A stretch of 5,756 nucleotides of DNA from NBML01 sp029939535 (GTDB lineage: Bacteria; Desulfobacterota; Desulfobacteria; Desulfobacterales; Desulfobacteraceae). Shown here piece by piece: positions 1 to 5,685 of this stretch. The notes under the pieces were generated by a model that did not search any database, had not been told where the DNA came from, and saw only the letters and a program-made list of their open reading frames with translations. Position 1 is the stretch's first letter; every line of letters starts with the position of its first letter. The DNA lies in contig JAOZST010000220.1 of NCBI GenBank assembly GCA_029939535.1, forward strand, positions 1 to 5,756, given 5' to 3'. Both the position numbers and the translations under genes were made by a program.

Positions 1-290
1 TCTTGGTAGGCTTTTACCCCACCAACTAACTAATGGTCCGCAGACTCATCTCCAAACAATTGCTTTCAAGAAGAGGCAATCTTTCATTAATTAACTTGTG
101 TTAATCAATTTTATCCGGTATTAGCTATCCTTTCAAATAGTTATCCCAGACTCGAAGGTAGATTATCTACGTGTTACTCACCCGTGCGCCACTCTACTCA
201 GGATTGCAAGCAATCCCTTTCTCGTTCGACTTGCATGTGTTAAGCACGCCGCCAGCGTTCATTCTGAGCCAGGATCAAACTCTCCAGTTA
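1..290 (-). rRNA. rrs: 16S ribosomal RNA, 5' end (partial)
   Basis: This is the 5' domain of small-subunit rRNA, read leftward and cut by the window edge. The reverse complement contains the near-universal 5' primer-site motif AGAGTTTGATCCTGGCTCAG, starting at 283 and running left. It is followed by the conserved stretch around 'AACGCTGGCGGCGTGC' and 'CACATGCAAGTCG', then 'GGCGCACGGGTGAGTAAC' and 'GGATAGCTAATACCGGATA'. Counting seven bases upstream of AGAGTTTG, by the E. coli convention, puts the mature 5' end near 290, give or take a few bases. The variable V1 and V2 stems are AT-rich. The overall pattern resembles Desulfobacterales (Desulfobacter/Desulfobacula type). The remaining ~1.25 kb of 16S and the rest of the rrn operon lie beyond position 1. 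Confidence 0.97.
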
Positions 291-314
291 TAATCCTTTT
301 TCTAAAACTTTTTT

Positions 315-349
315 GGTCCTGCTCCTTGTTCTACAACAAGAACTGGACC
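315..349 (-). other. Nested hairpin in the pre-16S leader
   Basis: An outer 5-bp stem (GGTCC at 315-319 with GGACC at 345-349) encloses a perfect inner 6-bp stem (CTTGTT at 325-330 with AACAAG at 335-340) around a 4-nt loop. The palindrome works on either strand. Since it lies between boxA and 16S, it would be in the rRNA precursor. On that RNA it is followed by an A run rather than a U run, so it is not an intrinsic terminator. A processing or folding role is inference. Confidence 0.55.
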
Positions 350-374
350 CGCTCATTTCTTCTTCACTGACCAA

Positions 375-387
375 TTTTCAAAGATCA
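375..387 (-). promoter_or_regulatory. boxA-like antitermination site of the rRNA leader
   Basis: On the minus strand the sequence reads TGATCTTTGAAAA. It is close to the bacterial rrn boxA consensus TGCTCTTTAACAA and lies about 90 nt upstream of mature 16S, where boxA normally sits. BoxA in RNA is bound by NusB/NusE and makes RNA polymerase resistant to Rho-dependent termination. The call rests on motif similarity and position. Confidence 0.6.
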
Positions 388-451
388 AACTTACTCACTC
401 AAAAAAAAACTCCCCGAGGACACTTAATCCGTCTCTCGTGAAGACCGACGT

Positions 452-479
452 ATAATACCTGAAAAAAAATTTAAGTCAA
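452..479 (-). promoter_or_regulatory. rRNA operon promoter (sigma70 type)
   Basis: On the minus strand, TTGACT (474-479) serves as -35 and TATTAT (452-457) as -10, separated by 16 bp. Each hexamer matches the consensus at five of six positions. The sequence just after the -10 is ACGTCGG, a GC-rich discriminator typical of stringently controlled rRNA promoters. A long A/T tract lies immediately upstream. The predicted start is near 445. A second, more distal rrn promoter could exist but I could not identify one. Confidence 0.7.
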
Positions 480-525
480 CTCTTTTTTTAAAATAATTTA
501 AAAAAATTTTTCCAAGAAACATTTT
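480..525 (-). promoter_or_regulatory. A/T-rich tract, probable UP element of the rRNA promoter
   Basis: The 46 bp upstream of the rRNA -35 are almost entirely A and T, with phased A- and T-runs on the minus strand. This composition and position match UP elements, which bind the C-terminal domains of the RNA polymerase alpha subunit and strengthen rRNA promoters. The tract also lies behind the rightward transporter promoter, so it could affect both. No single consensus match was scored. Confidence 0.5.
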
Positions 526-536
526 TTATAGTTTGC

Positions 537-596
537 TTGACAAAAATATAACTCATATACACAATGCAGCTATCACTGGATAGACTGATGTATAAT
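537..596 (+). promoter_or_regulatory. Candidate promoter(s) of the aapJQMP operon
   Basis: There are two candidate arrangements. A perfect -35, TTGACA (537-542), is followed after 17 bp by CACAAT (560-565), a four-of-six -10; this would give a leader of about 70 nt. A perfect TATAAT (591-596) stands closer to the gene but has no recognisable -35 at 17-18 bp, so it might need an activator; this would give a leader of about 40 nt. A small inverted repeat (CTATC 570-574, GATAG 579-583) and an 11-bp direct repeat (549-559, 597-607) surround these sites. The sequence alone does not decide which is used. Confidence 0.45.
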
Positions 597-630
597 TAAC
601 TCATATAATGAATCCATTTAAATTTACAAA

Positions 631-636
631 AAGGGG
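631..636 (+). promoter_or_regulatory. Ribosome binding site fixing the aapJ start
   Basis: AAGGGG lies 7 nt before the ATG at 644. The in-frame ATG at 608 has no Shine-Dalgarno sequence, and using it would put a charged 12-residue extension ahead of an otherwise normal signal peptide. This decides in favour of 644. Confidence 0.75.
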
Positions 637-643
637 AAAAAGT

Positions 644-1657
644 ATGAAAAAATTATTTGGTGTTATTGCTTTATCTATTATTCTAACGGCCTCCACAGCC
701 TTTTCCGGCACCCTTGAAGATGTTAAGAAAAAAGATGTTTTGACTTGCGGCATCAGTGAAGGTGTTCCCGGCTTTTCAATTCCAGATTCCACAGGGCAAT
801 GGAAAGGGTTTGATGTGGATATGGCAAGAGCTGTTGCAGCTGCCGTCCTGGCAGACCCACAAAAAGTAAAATTTGTTCCTCTGGCGTCAAAACAGAAAAT
901 TATTGCTGTATCTTCCGGCCAGGTTGACCTGACTTCCAGAACAACCACATGGACCCTGAAACGAGATGCAAAACAAGGTGTTGATTTCACTAAAATCGTT
1001 TTTTATGACGGCCAGGGGTTCATGATTTCTAAAGCTTTGGGTGTGAACTCGGCAACAAATATCGATGGTGCCACGGTATGTGTAACCGCCGGTACCACCT
1101 CTGAACTCAATCTTGCTGATTTTGCAAGGGCCAATAATCTTAAAATAGAAGCCCTTGTTTTTGACGGCAAAAAAGAAGCCCTCAATGCCTATGCAACAGG
1201 CAGGTGTGATTGTTTTACCACTGACGTCAGCCAGCTGGCTTCTTTGAGAACCACCCTTGCCAAACCCCAGGATCACAAAATCATGCCGGAAGTCATTTCA
1301 AAGGAACCATTGGCTCCCCTGGTCCGGCATGGAGACAATCAATGGAAAGATATTGTTACCTGGGTTATCAATGGACTCATTGCTGCTGAAGAAAATGGTA
1401 TTACCGCAGCCAATGTTCTGGAAATAAAAGAAACCTCCAATAATCCTGTTATTCAACGGATGCTTGGAAAATCAGGTGATACGGGAAGCTATCTTGGCCT
1501 TGATAAAGACTGGCTGCTCAGGGCTATTGCAGCTGTGGGCAACTATGGTGAAATTTATGATCGTCATTTTGGACCCTCAACAAAGTTGAACATTCCCAGG
1601 GGTGTCAATAAATTGTGGACCCAGGGTGGACTCCAATACGCACTGCCCATCAGATAA
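644..1657 (+). CDS. aapJ: General L-amino acid ABC transporter, periplasmic substrate-binding protein
   Basis: This 337-residue protein is the solute receptor of an Aap/Bzt importer. It would capture L-amino acids in the periplasm and deliver them to AapQM. Residues 1-21 form a Sec signal peptide: Lys-Lys, a hydrophobic core, then a likely cleavage site after A-F-S (19-21). There is no lipobox cysteine, so the mature protein should be soluble. The rest is a type-3 solute-binding domain (SBP_bac_3). Family marks include GVPGFS (40-45), WKGFDVDMARAVAAA (53-67), SGQVDLTSRTTTW (91-103), FYDGQGFM (120-127), CVTAGTT (146-152) and GRCDCFTTD (187-195). Cys146 and Cys188 sit where I recall the family having conserved cysteines, possibly a disulfide; Cys190 looks extra. 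The length matches the family's usual ~340. It is first in the operon and separated from aapQ by 140 bp containing a hairpin. Substrate range cannot be read from sequence; broad polar or charged amino acids are typical. Confidence 0.93.
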   Translation: MKKLFGVIALSIILTASTAFSGTLEDVKKKDVLTCGISEGVPGFSIPDSTGQWKGFDVDMARAVAAAVLADPQKVKFVPLASKQKIIAVSSGQVDLTSRTTTWTLKRDAKQGVDFTKIVFYDGQGFMISKALGVNSATNIDGATVCVTAGTTSELNLADFARANNLKIEALVFDGKKEALNAYATGRCDCFTTDVSQLASLRTTLAKPQDHKIMPEVISKEPLAPLVRHGDNQWKDIVTWVINGLIAAEENGITAANVLEIKETSNNPVIQRMLGKSGDTGSYLGLDKDWLLRAIAAVGNYGEIYDRHFGPSTKLNIPRGVNKLWTQGGLQYALPIR

Positions 1658-1692
1658 TTTTCCAGGCACAACGAACGATTCTACAAAAAAGA

Positions 1693-1712
1693 GGGGGGCT
1701 GAAATGCCCCCC
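1693..1712 (+). terminator. GC-rich hairpin after aapJ (attenuator or mRNA-stabilising stem)
   Basis: A perfect 7-bp stem, GGGGGGC (1693-1699) with GCCCCCC (1706-1712), encloses a 6-nt loop. It starts 36 nt after the aapJ stop. The following AAATTTAT is only weakly U-rich, so it may be a leaky terminator or a block to 3' exonucleases. Either would raise aapJ expression above aapQMP, as is common for binding-protein genes in importer operons. The function is inferred from structure and position. Confidence 0.6.
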
Positions 1713-1785
1713 AAATTTATGAATTCAACTATATAATATAAAGTCGTCTGAAGCATTTTCTTTGTTTTAGATATACTTTATTAGC

Positions 1786-1800
1786 AAGGCAGATCTTTTG
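1786..1800 (+). promoter_or_regulatory. Weak ribosome binding site and TTG start of aapQ
   Basis: AAGG (1786-1789) stands 8 nt before a TTG at 1798. The frame is open only from 1771, after a TAG, and contains no ATG or GTG before the conserved N-terminal region. The first in-frame ATG (1972) would remove the first membrane segment and the conserved GFGFL stretch. TTG is therefore the best start, although an ATT at 1780 cannot be excluded. A poor start is expected to limit permease output. Confidence 0.55.
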
Positions 1801-2958
1801 AAACCATCGGCATTCTCAATCTCAAAGCCCTTGATTACCACCCTGGTACTCCAGGCCGCTGTTATTGGTATTATTTTTTATGCTGCCCACGGACTGCTGG
1901 TTAATACACAGGCAAACCTTGAAGCCCGGAACATTGCTTCCGGCTTTGGATTTTTATCCCTGGAATCCGGAATGCCCATCAGCAACTCCCTGTTTCCATA
2001 TTCAGCTGCAGATTCCTATGGATATGCTTTTCTTATTGGCGTTATCAACACTCTTTACGTTGCCTTTATTGGTATTGTCATGGCCACAATACTGGGAATA
2101 TTCATCGGTGTTGCCAGGGTTTCTGGAAACTGGCTTATATCAAAACTTGCAGAAATTTATGTTGAAATACTAAGAAATATTCCCTTGCTTCTTCTTTTAT
2201 TTTTTACCTATTCCATTGCCCTTGCCGCCCTGCCCATTCCCAAAAAAAGCCTGGCTCCTTTTCAAGGCTTTTTCTTCAATAATAGGGGAATTTACCTTCC
2301 CAGGCCTATTCCTGAATCAGGTTTTTCCATGGTATGTATTGGTTTTATACTGGGTATTGCTGCTGCATTTTTTATCCAATGGTATGGAGCCCGGCTCCAC
2401 AGAAACACCGGCCGGATTATTCCCTGCTTCAGCCTTGGCCTGGTTGCAATGGTTGCTTTCCCCTCAATTGCATGGTGGGTAACCAATGGCCCTTTATCAT
2501 GGGAATTTGCCGTATTAAAAGGATTTAATTTTAAAGGCGGCCTGGTCATCCGTCCTGAGTTCTCAGCCCTGATGACCGGGCTTATATTATACACTGCCGC
2601 TTTTATCGGAGAAAATGTCAGAAGCGGAATTCAATCGGTGAACATTGGCCAGATTAATTCTTCCAAAGCCCTGGGGCTGACTCCAGGCCTTACAATGAGA
2701 AAGGTTATTCTGCCCCAGGCCCTGAGAGTGATTATTCCAGCCACTACCAATGATTATACAAGCCTGGTTAAAAACAGTTCCCTTGCCGTTGCCATTGGCT
2801 ATCCAGATATGGTTTCCATAGGCGGCACTATTATTGGTCAAAATGACCAGGCAATAGAAATTATTGCCATGTGGATGGCTGTTTATATGACCATAAACCT
2901 TATAATTTCACTAATCATGAACTGGCTGAACGCCAGAGTTCAGCTCATTGGAAGGTAG
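1798..2958 (+). CDS. aapQ: General L-amino acid ABC transporter, permease subunit 1
   Basis: This 386-residue inner-membrane protein would form half of the translocation channel, paired with AapM. A membrane segment lies near residues 13-34. It is followed by a periplasmic stretch with the family-typical ASGFGFL (47-53), then SLFPYSAADSYG (64-75). Further hydrophobic segments are near 77-107, 128-146, 177-196, 207-228, 255-272 and 354-377. RNIPLLLLLFF (126-136) and the C-terminal LPQALRVIIP (305-314) and LVKNSSLAVAIGYPDM (323-338) identify the AapQ/BztB branch of the HisM-type permeases. The EAA loop, which docks the ATPase, reads NSSKALG (287-293): the glycine is kept but Glu-Ala-Ala is replaced by Asn-Ser-Ser. 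The frame is otherwise intact and of normal length (~385-400). It is followed after 8 bp by aapM and translated from a TTG start. Confidence 0.92.
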   Translation: MKPSAFSISKPLITTLVLQAAVIGIIFYAAHGLLVNTQANLEARNIASGFGFLSLESGMPISNSLFPYSAADSYGYAFLIGVINTLYVAFIGIVMATILGIFIGVARVSGNWLISKLAEIYVEILRNIPLLLLLFFTYSIALAALPIPKKSLAPFQGFFFNNRGIYLPRPIPESGFSMVCIGFILGIAAAFFIQWYGARLHRNTGRIIPCFSLGLVAMVAFPSIAWWVTNGPLSWEFAVLKGFNFKGGLVIRPEFSALMTGLILYTAAFIGENVRSGIQSVNIGQINSSKALGLTPGLTMRKVILPQALRVIIPATTNDYTSLVKNSSLAVAIGYPDMVSIGGTIIGQNDQAIEIIAMWMAVYMTINLIISLIMNWLNARVQLIGR

Positions 2959-2966
2959 GCTTGACA

Positions 2967-4097
2967 ATGTCATCTGATACCTGTTCTGATACCCATGGGG
3001 GTTTGCTTATTTTTAAACCCAGCCCTGACCTTCCTCCACCCCTTGTTGCTGTAGGTATAATAGCCTGGCTTAAAAAAAATCTTTTCTCCAGTAAAATCAA
3101 TTCTCTGCTTACCATTGCAGGAGTTCTTTTTTTATGGAAAACCATTCCCCCTCTTGCTTCCTGGGCCATTATTGATGCCACCTGGACACTTTCTCCCAAC
3201 CCTGACACCATAAACCCAGGTACCACTGAAAAAACTGGTGCATGCTGGGCTTTTATTTTTGTAAAATTCAGGGTGCTGATGTTTGGACTTTATCCTGAAC
3301 AATTTTTATGGCGCCCTATTCTGGCCTTTGCAATCTTTGTTCTTGTCTGTGCAATAACAATTTTTAGAATACTTCAGACCAGACTTTTAATTGTTCTCTG
3401 GTTTTTATTGCCTTTCCCCTTATTTTTTCTGATCAATGGAGGCATGGGCCTTGAAACCGTTGAACAATCCCTTTGGGGAGGGTTGATGTTGAGTATTGGA
3501 CTTGCTGCCATTGGCATCATCATGTCCATACCCCTGGGGATATTACTGGCCCTTGGCCGGCGGTCCAAAATGGTTGTGGTAAAATCCCTCTGCATCGGCA
3601 TGATTGAATCCATACGAGGGGTTCCCCTGATAACCATTCTGTTCATGGCCTCTGTGATGCTGCCCATTTTTCTACCCCAGGGAATGGATATAAACAACCT
3701 TTTACGGGTGCAGATCGGTATTATTTTCTTTTCATCGGCCTATATCGCAGAGGTTGTAAGGGGAGGGCTCCAGGCCATACCCCAGGGACAAATCGAAGCG
3801 GCTAGCTCCATGGGTCTTAAAAGCTGGATGGTCACCTATTTAGTTGTTCTGCCCCAGGCCCTGCGCCATGTTATTCCCTCCCTTATCGGGCGCTGTGTTG
3901 CTCTTTTTAAAGATACATCCCTTGTAATCATTGTGGGGCTCCTGGATTTTTTGGGGATGATAAAGGCATCTGCCCAGGACCCTGAATGGCTTGGGTATGA
4001 TGCAGAAGCCTATATTTTCTGTGCGTTGATTTATTGGATTATCTGCTTTTCCATGAGCCAGTATGGCAAATCCATTGAACGCCGCAATCAATGGTAA
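2967..4097 (+). CDS. aapM: General L-amino acid ABC transporter, permease subunit 2
   Basis: This 376-residue inner-membrane partner of AapQ completes the channel. It has an N-terminal cytoplasmic arm containing WLKKNLFSS (34-42), a first membrane segment near 44-60, then GACWAFI (91-97) and FGLYPEQFLWRP (106-117), which are hallmarks of the AapM/BztC branch. Further hydrophobic segments are near 118-134, 139-157, 171-196, 218-235, 248-266, 317-331 and 347-362. The EAA loop is canonical, E277-A-A followed by G283, and leads into LPQALRHVIP (295-304), the coupling region for AapP. The chosen ATG at 2967 follows GGAAGGTAGG (2950-2959) and lies 8 nt after the aapQ stop; a TTG at 2961 in the same frame is an alternative. 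A longer start at 2871 would overlap aapQ by 88 bp and adds residues unlike the family, so it is rejected. Length is typical (~380). Co-transcription with aapQ and aapP is strongly implied. Confidence 0.92.
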   Translation: MSSDTCSDTHGGLLIFKPSPDLPPPLVAVGIIAWLKKNLFSSKINSLLTIAGVLFLWKTIPPLASWAIIDATWTLSPNPDTINPGTTEKTGACWAFIFVKFRVLMFGLYPEQFLWRPILAFAIFVLVCAITIFRILQTRLLIVLWFLLPFPLFFLINGGMGLETVEQSLWGGLMLSIGLAAIGIIMSIPLGILLALGRRSKMVVVKSLCIGMIESIRGVPLITILFMASVMLPIFLPQGMDINNLLRVQIGIIFFSSAYIAEVVRGGLQAIPQGQIEAASSMGLKSWMVTYLVVLPQALRHVIPSLIGRCVALFKDTSLVIIVGLLDFLGMIKASAQDPEWLGYDAEAYIFCALIYWIICFSMSQYGKSIERRNQW

Positions 4098-4102
4098 TTG
4101 CC

Positions 4103-4109
4103 GGAGGAG
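4103..4109 (+). promoter_or_regulatory. Strong ribosome binding site of aapP
   Basis: GGAGGAG lies 4 nt before the ATG at 4114, with its GGAGG core 6 nt away. This is the strongest Shine-Dalgarno in the operon and decides for 4114 over the in-frame ATG at 4063, which lies inside aapM. Confidence 0.75.
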
Positions 4110-4113
4110 TCAA

Positions 4114-4851
4114 ATGATAGACAATCCTATTATTGAAATCAGCAATTTAAACAAATGGTTTGGAAATTTTCATGTCCTTAAAAATATAGATCTCACCGTT
4201 AATAAGGGTGAAATAATCGTTATATGCGGACCTTCAGGTTCAGGAAAATCAACTCTTATCCGCTGCATAAACAGAATTGAAGTCCATCAAAAAGGAAAAA
4301 TCATTGTTGCAGGAACTGAATTAACAGGAAAAATAAAAAATATTTCCAATGTCCGCAAAGAGGTTGGAATGGTGTTTCAAAATTTTGATCTTTTCCCCCA
4401 CCTGACTGTTCTTGAAAACCTTACCCTGGCCCCTGCCTGGATTCTCAAAATATCAAAGAAAAAAGCAGAAGAGATTGCCATGAAACTTCTTACGCGGGTA
4501 CAAATTCAGGACCAGGCCTTTAAAATGCCAGGCCAGCTGTCCGGCGGCCAGCAGCAGCGCGCTGCAATTGCCAGGGCCTTGTGCATGAATCCTAAAATCA
4601 TGCTCTTTGACGAACCCACATCTGCCCTGGACCCGGAAATGGTAAAAGAGGTTCTTGATGTCATCAAACAGCTTGCCCATGATGGCATGACCATGATCTG
4701 TGTAACCCATGAAATGGGGTTTGCCAGACAGGTGGCCAACCGCATCATATTCATGGATGCAGGTGAAATCGTGGAAGAAAATCATCCAGATGAATTTTTC
4801 TCCAACCCGAAATGGGACAGGACGCAAAAATTCCTGCACCAGATTCTGTAA
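4114..4851 (+). CDS. aapP: General L-amino acid ABC transporter, ATP-binding subunit
   Basis: This 245-residue cytoplasmic ATPase drives import through AapQM; two copies are expected per transporter. All catalytic motifs of a polar amino-acid-type ABC ATPase are intact. Walker A is GPSGSGKST (39-47), the Q-loop glutamine is Q89 in VFQNFDLFPH, and the signature is LSGGQQQR (142-149). Walker B is IMLFDE (162-167) with catalytic Glu167, the D-loop is SALD (170-173), and the switch histidine is H199 in VTHEMGF. There is no C-terminal regulatory extension; the protein ends shortly after the conserved FFSNPKWDRTQKFL region, the usual length for AapP/GlnQ-like proteins (~245-260). It starts 16 nt after the aapM stop. 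Sequence similarity alone would not separate it from GlnQ or HisP; the assignment to Aap rests on the operon. Its stop lies 4 nt from the stop of the converging radC. Confidence 0.95.
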   Translation: MIDNPIIEISNLNKWFGNFHVLKNIDLTVNKGEIIVICGPSGSGKSTLIRCINRIEVHQKGKIIVAGTELTGKIKNISNVRKEVGMVFQNFDLFPHLTVLENLTLAPAWILKISKKKAEEIAMKLLTRVQIQDQAFKMPGQLSGGQQQRAAIARALCMNPKIMLFDEPTSALDPEMVKEVLDVIKQLAHDGMTMICVTHEMGFARQVANRIIFMDAGEIVEENHPDEFFSNPKWDRTQKFLHQIL

Positions 4852-4855
4852 AGTA

Positions 4856-5533
4856 TCAGTTTAACTCTTCCAGAACAAAATGCTCTTTAAAGCTATGATA
4901 TTCTTTTTGATTAAAAATCACATGATCCAGCAACCGGATGCCCAGGATCTCTCCAGCCTTGATGAGCCGCAGTGTTACAGATATATCGCTTTTACTTGGA
5001 GTTAAATCACCGGAAGGATGATTATGGGCAACAATGACAGCAGATGCTCTGTCTGTCAGGGGATCTGCAAAAACCTCCCTGGGATGTACCTGGGTGGTAT
5101 TGACCAGCCCGATGGATACCACCCGGATATTCATCACCTCATTGGCCCCATTGATGGATGCGCATAAAAAATGCTCCTGTTTTCTATCGGCATAGTGGCG
5201 GATATGGGGAAATATATCTTTGGGGGTCTTGATTTTAAAGCCTTCCGGTTTAACCCGCCGCCTTGTAAATTCCATGGCTGCCAGGACAACTGCGGCCTTT
5301 GCATTTCCAATGCCTTTGAATTGTTTTAAATCTTGTGCCGTCAGCCGGAATCCCTTTTTATCAATCACGGGAATCAGTTTTTCAGCCAGGGCCAGCACAT
5401 CCAGGCTCTGGGTTCCCTTACCCAGCAGAATTGCAAGGAGTTCCTTGTCCATAAGGGCCCGGGCTCCTTTTAGCAAAAGCTTTTCCCTGGGTCTTTCTTC
5501 CAGGGGGATATCCTGTAATTTTTTTTCCATCAT
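4856..5533 (-). CDS. radC: RadC family JAB/MPN+ domain protein
   Basis: This 225-residue protein has the usual RadC (UPF0758) length and layout. The N-terminal part carries IPLEERPREKLL (9-20) and a helix-hairpin-helix-like FKGIGNAKA (72-80), a type of DNA-contact motif. The C-terminal part is a JAB/MPN+ domain with the full metal-binding set: a conserved glutamate in PREVF (Glu153), then H170-N-H172, S180 and D183, matching the HxH-x7-S-x2-D pattern of zinc-dependent JAMM proteins. The biochemical role of RadC is unsettled. The name came from an E. coli radiation-sensitive mutant later traced to recG, so a repair role should not be assumed. Two adjacent ATG codons (5531-5533 and 5528-5530) begin the frame and the upstream ribosome site is weak. 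An open frame of 41 codons ends 10 nt before it, suggesting a short shared transcript. It converges on aapP. Confidence 0.93.
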   Translation of the reverse strand: MMEKKLQDIPLEERPREKLLLKGARALMDKELLAILLGKGTQSLDVLALAEKLIPVIDKKGFRLTAQDLKQFKGIGNAKAAVVLAAMEFTRRRVKPEGFKIKTPKDIFPHIRHYADRKQEHFLCASINGANEVMNIRVVSIGLVNTTQVHPREVFADPLTDRASAVIVAHNHPSGDLTPSKSDISVTLRLIKAGEILGIRLLDHVIFNQKEYHSFKEHFVLEELN

Positions 5534-5543
5534 GACTGGTTCT

Positions 5544-5669
5544 TCATAAAGTTTTACCTGTCAATAGTTCCGTTTCCTGAACCTCTTTTATTTCTTGATG
5601 AGTAACGTCCCGACCGCAATAAACCATTGCGGGATCATTGGCTGCGGGATCATTTTTTTGAAGTATCAC
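5544..5669 (-). CDS. Possible small protein or gene remnant upstream of radC (41 codons)
   Basis: A minus-strand frame starts at GTG (5667-5669), preceded by AAGG five bases upstream, and ends at TGA 10 nt before the radC start. It has coding-like composition, with residues NDPAANDPAMVYCGRDVT then HQEIKEVQETELLTGKTL, mixed charged and polar and without stop codons. The frame stays open further upstream to 5726, where stops appear. An internal ATG at 5625-5627 would give 27 residues but has no ribosome site. The CGRDVTxxEI part loosely recalls, from memory, the N-terminus of DUF4338/transposase-like proteins; I cannot confirm this. It may be a real small protein co-expressed with radC, a decayed gene fragment, or chance. 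Confidence 0.3.
   Translation of the reverse strand: MILQKNDPAANDPAMVYCGRDVTHQEIKEVQETELLTGKTL
5614..5632 (-). other. Hairpin in the radC leader
   Basis: CCGCAAT (5614-5620) and ATTGCGG (5626-5632) form a perfect 7-bp stem with a 5-nt loop, about 80 nt upstream of radC. It has no T run on the minus strand, so it is not a terminator for that direction. The same TGCGG sequence recurs at 5643-5648 within the adjacent duplication, so an alternative pairing is possible. Function unknown. Confidence 0.35.
5628..5657. repeat. 15-bp tandem duplication, GC-richer unit
   Basis: Two adjacent units begin TGCGGGATCATT, at 5628-5642 and 5643-5657. The first 12 bases are identical and the last three differ (GGC against TTT). 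The 15-bp period is a multiple of three and, on the minus strand, encodes NDPAA then NDPAM in the small open frame. Confidence 0.8.
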
Positions 5670-5685
5670 TGCATCCTTATCCTTT

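Larger units (their letters stand above)
291..445 (-). other. rRNA operon 5' leader (transcribed spacer)
   Basis: This stretch lies between the inferred rRNA start point (near 445) and the mature 16S 5' end, about 155 nt. It contains no credible reading frame. It carries a boxA-like element and a nested hairpin, listed separately, and runs of A on the RNA strand. Such leaders are removed during 16S maturation. The start point is inferred from the -10 position, not observed. Confidence 0.7.

Noticed and set aside
315..349. Palindrome in the rRNA leader as an intrinsic terminator
   Set aside because: The stem has no T tract after it on either strand, and a terminator in an rRNA leader would be unlikely.
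608..643. Upstream in-frame ATG for aapJ adding 12 residues
   Set aside because: It has no ribosome binding site and would spoil a normal signal peptide. AAGGGG at 631-636 serves the ATG at 644.
2708..2724. 17-bp identity shared with 3847-3863 as a recombination repeat
   Set aside because: Both copies encode the conserved LPQAL of the permease EAA loop in homologous genes, so shared ancestry and codon preference explain it.
2871..2966. Longer start for aapM overlapping aapQ
   Set aside because: The added residues come from an alternative frame of the aapQ C-terminal coding sequence and do not resemble the family. The ATG at 2967 follows a purine-rich ribosome site.
2961..2966. TTGACA between aapQ and aapM as a -35 box
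   Set aside because: There is no -10 match at 16-18 bp downstream, and the bases belong to the aapM start region.
4453..4839. Minus-strand open frame of 128 codons inside aapP
   Set aside because: It is antisense to intact catalytic motifs of the ATPase and has no recognisable domain. Similar antisense frames at 601-990, 887-1276, 2292-2594, 2945-3226 and 3374-3697 are rejected on the same grounds.
5220..5549. Plus-strand open frame of 109 codons opposite radC
   Set aside because: It is a shadow of radC, whose full JAMM motif set shows which strand is coding.
5559..5564. Minus-strand TTGACA upstream of radC as a -35 box
   Set aside because: At 16-17 bp the -10 position reads GAACCA or AACCAG, which is not promoter-like. 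The bases fit better inside the small open frame.
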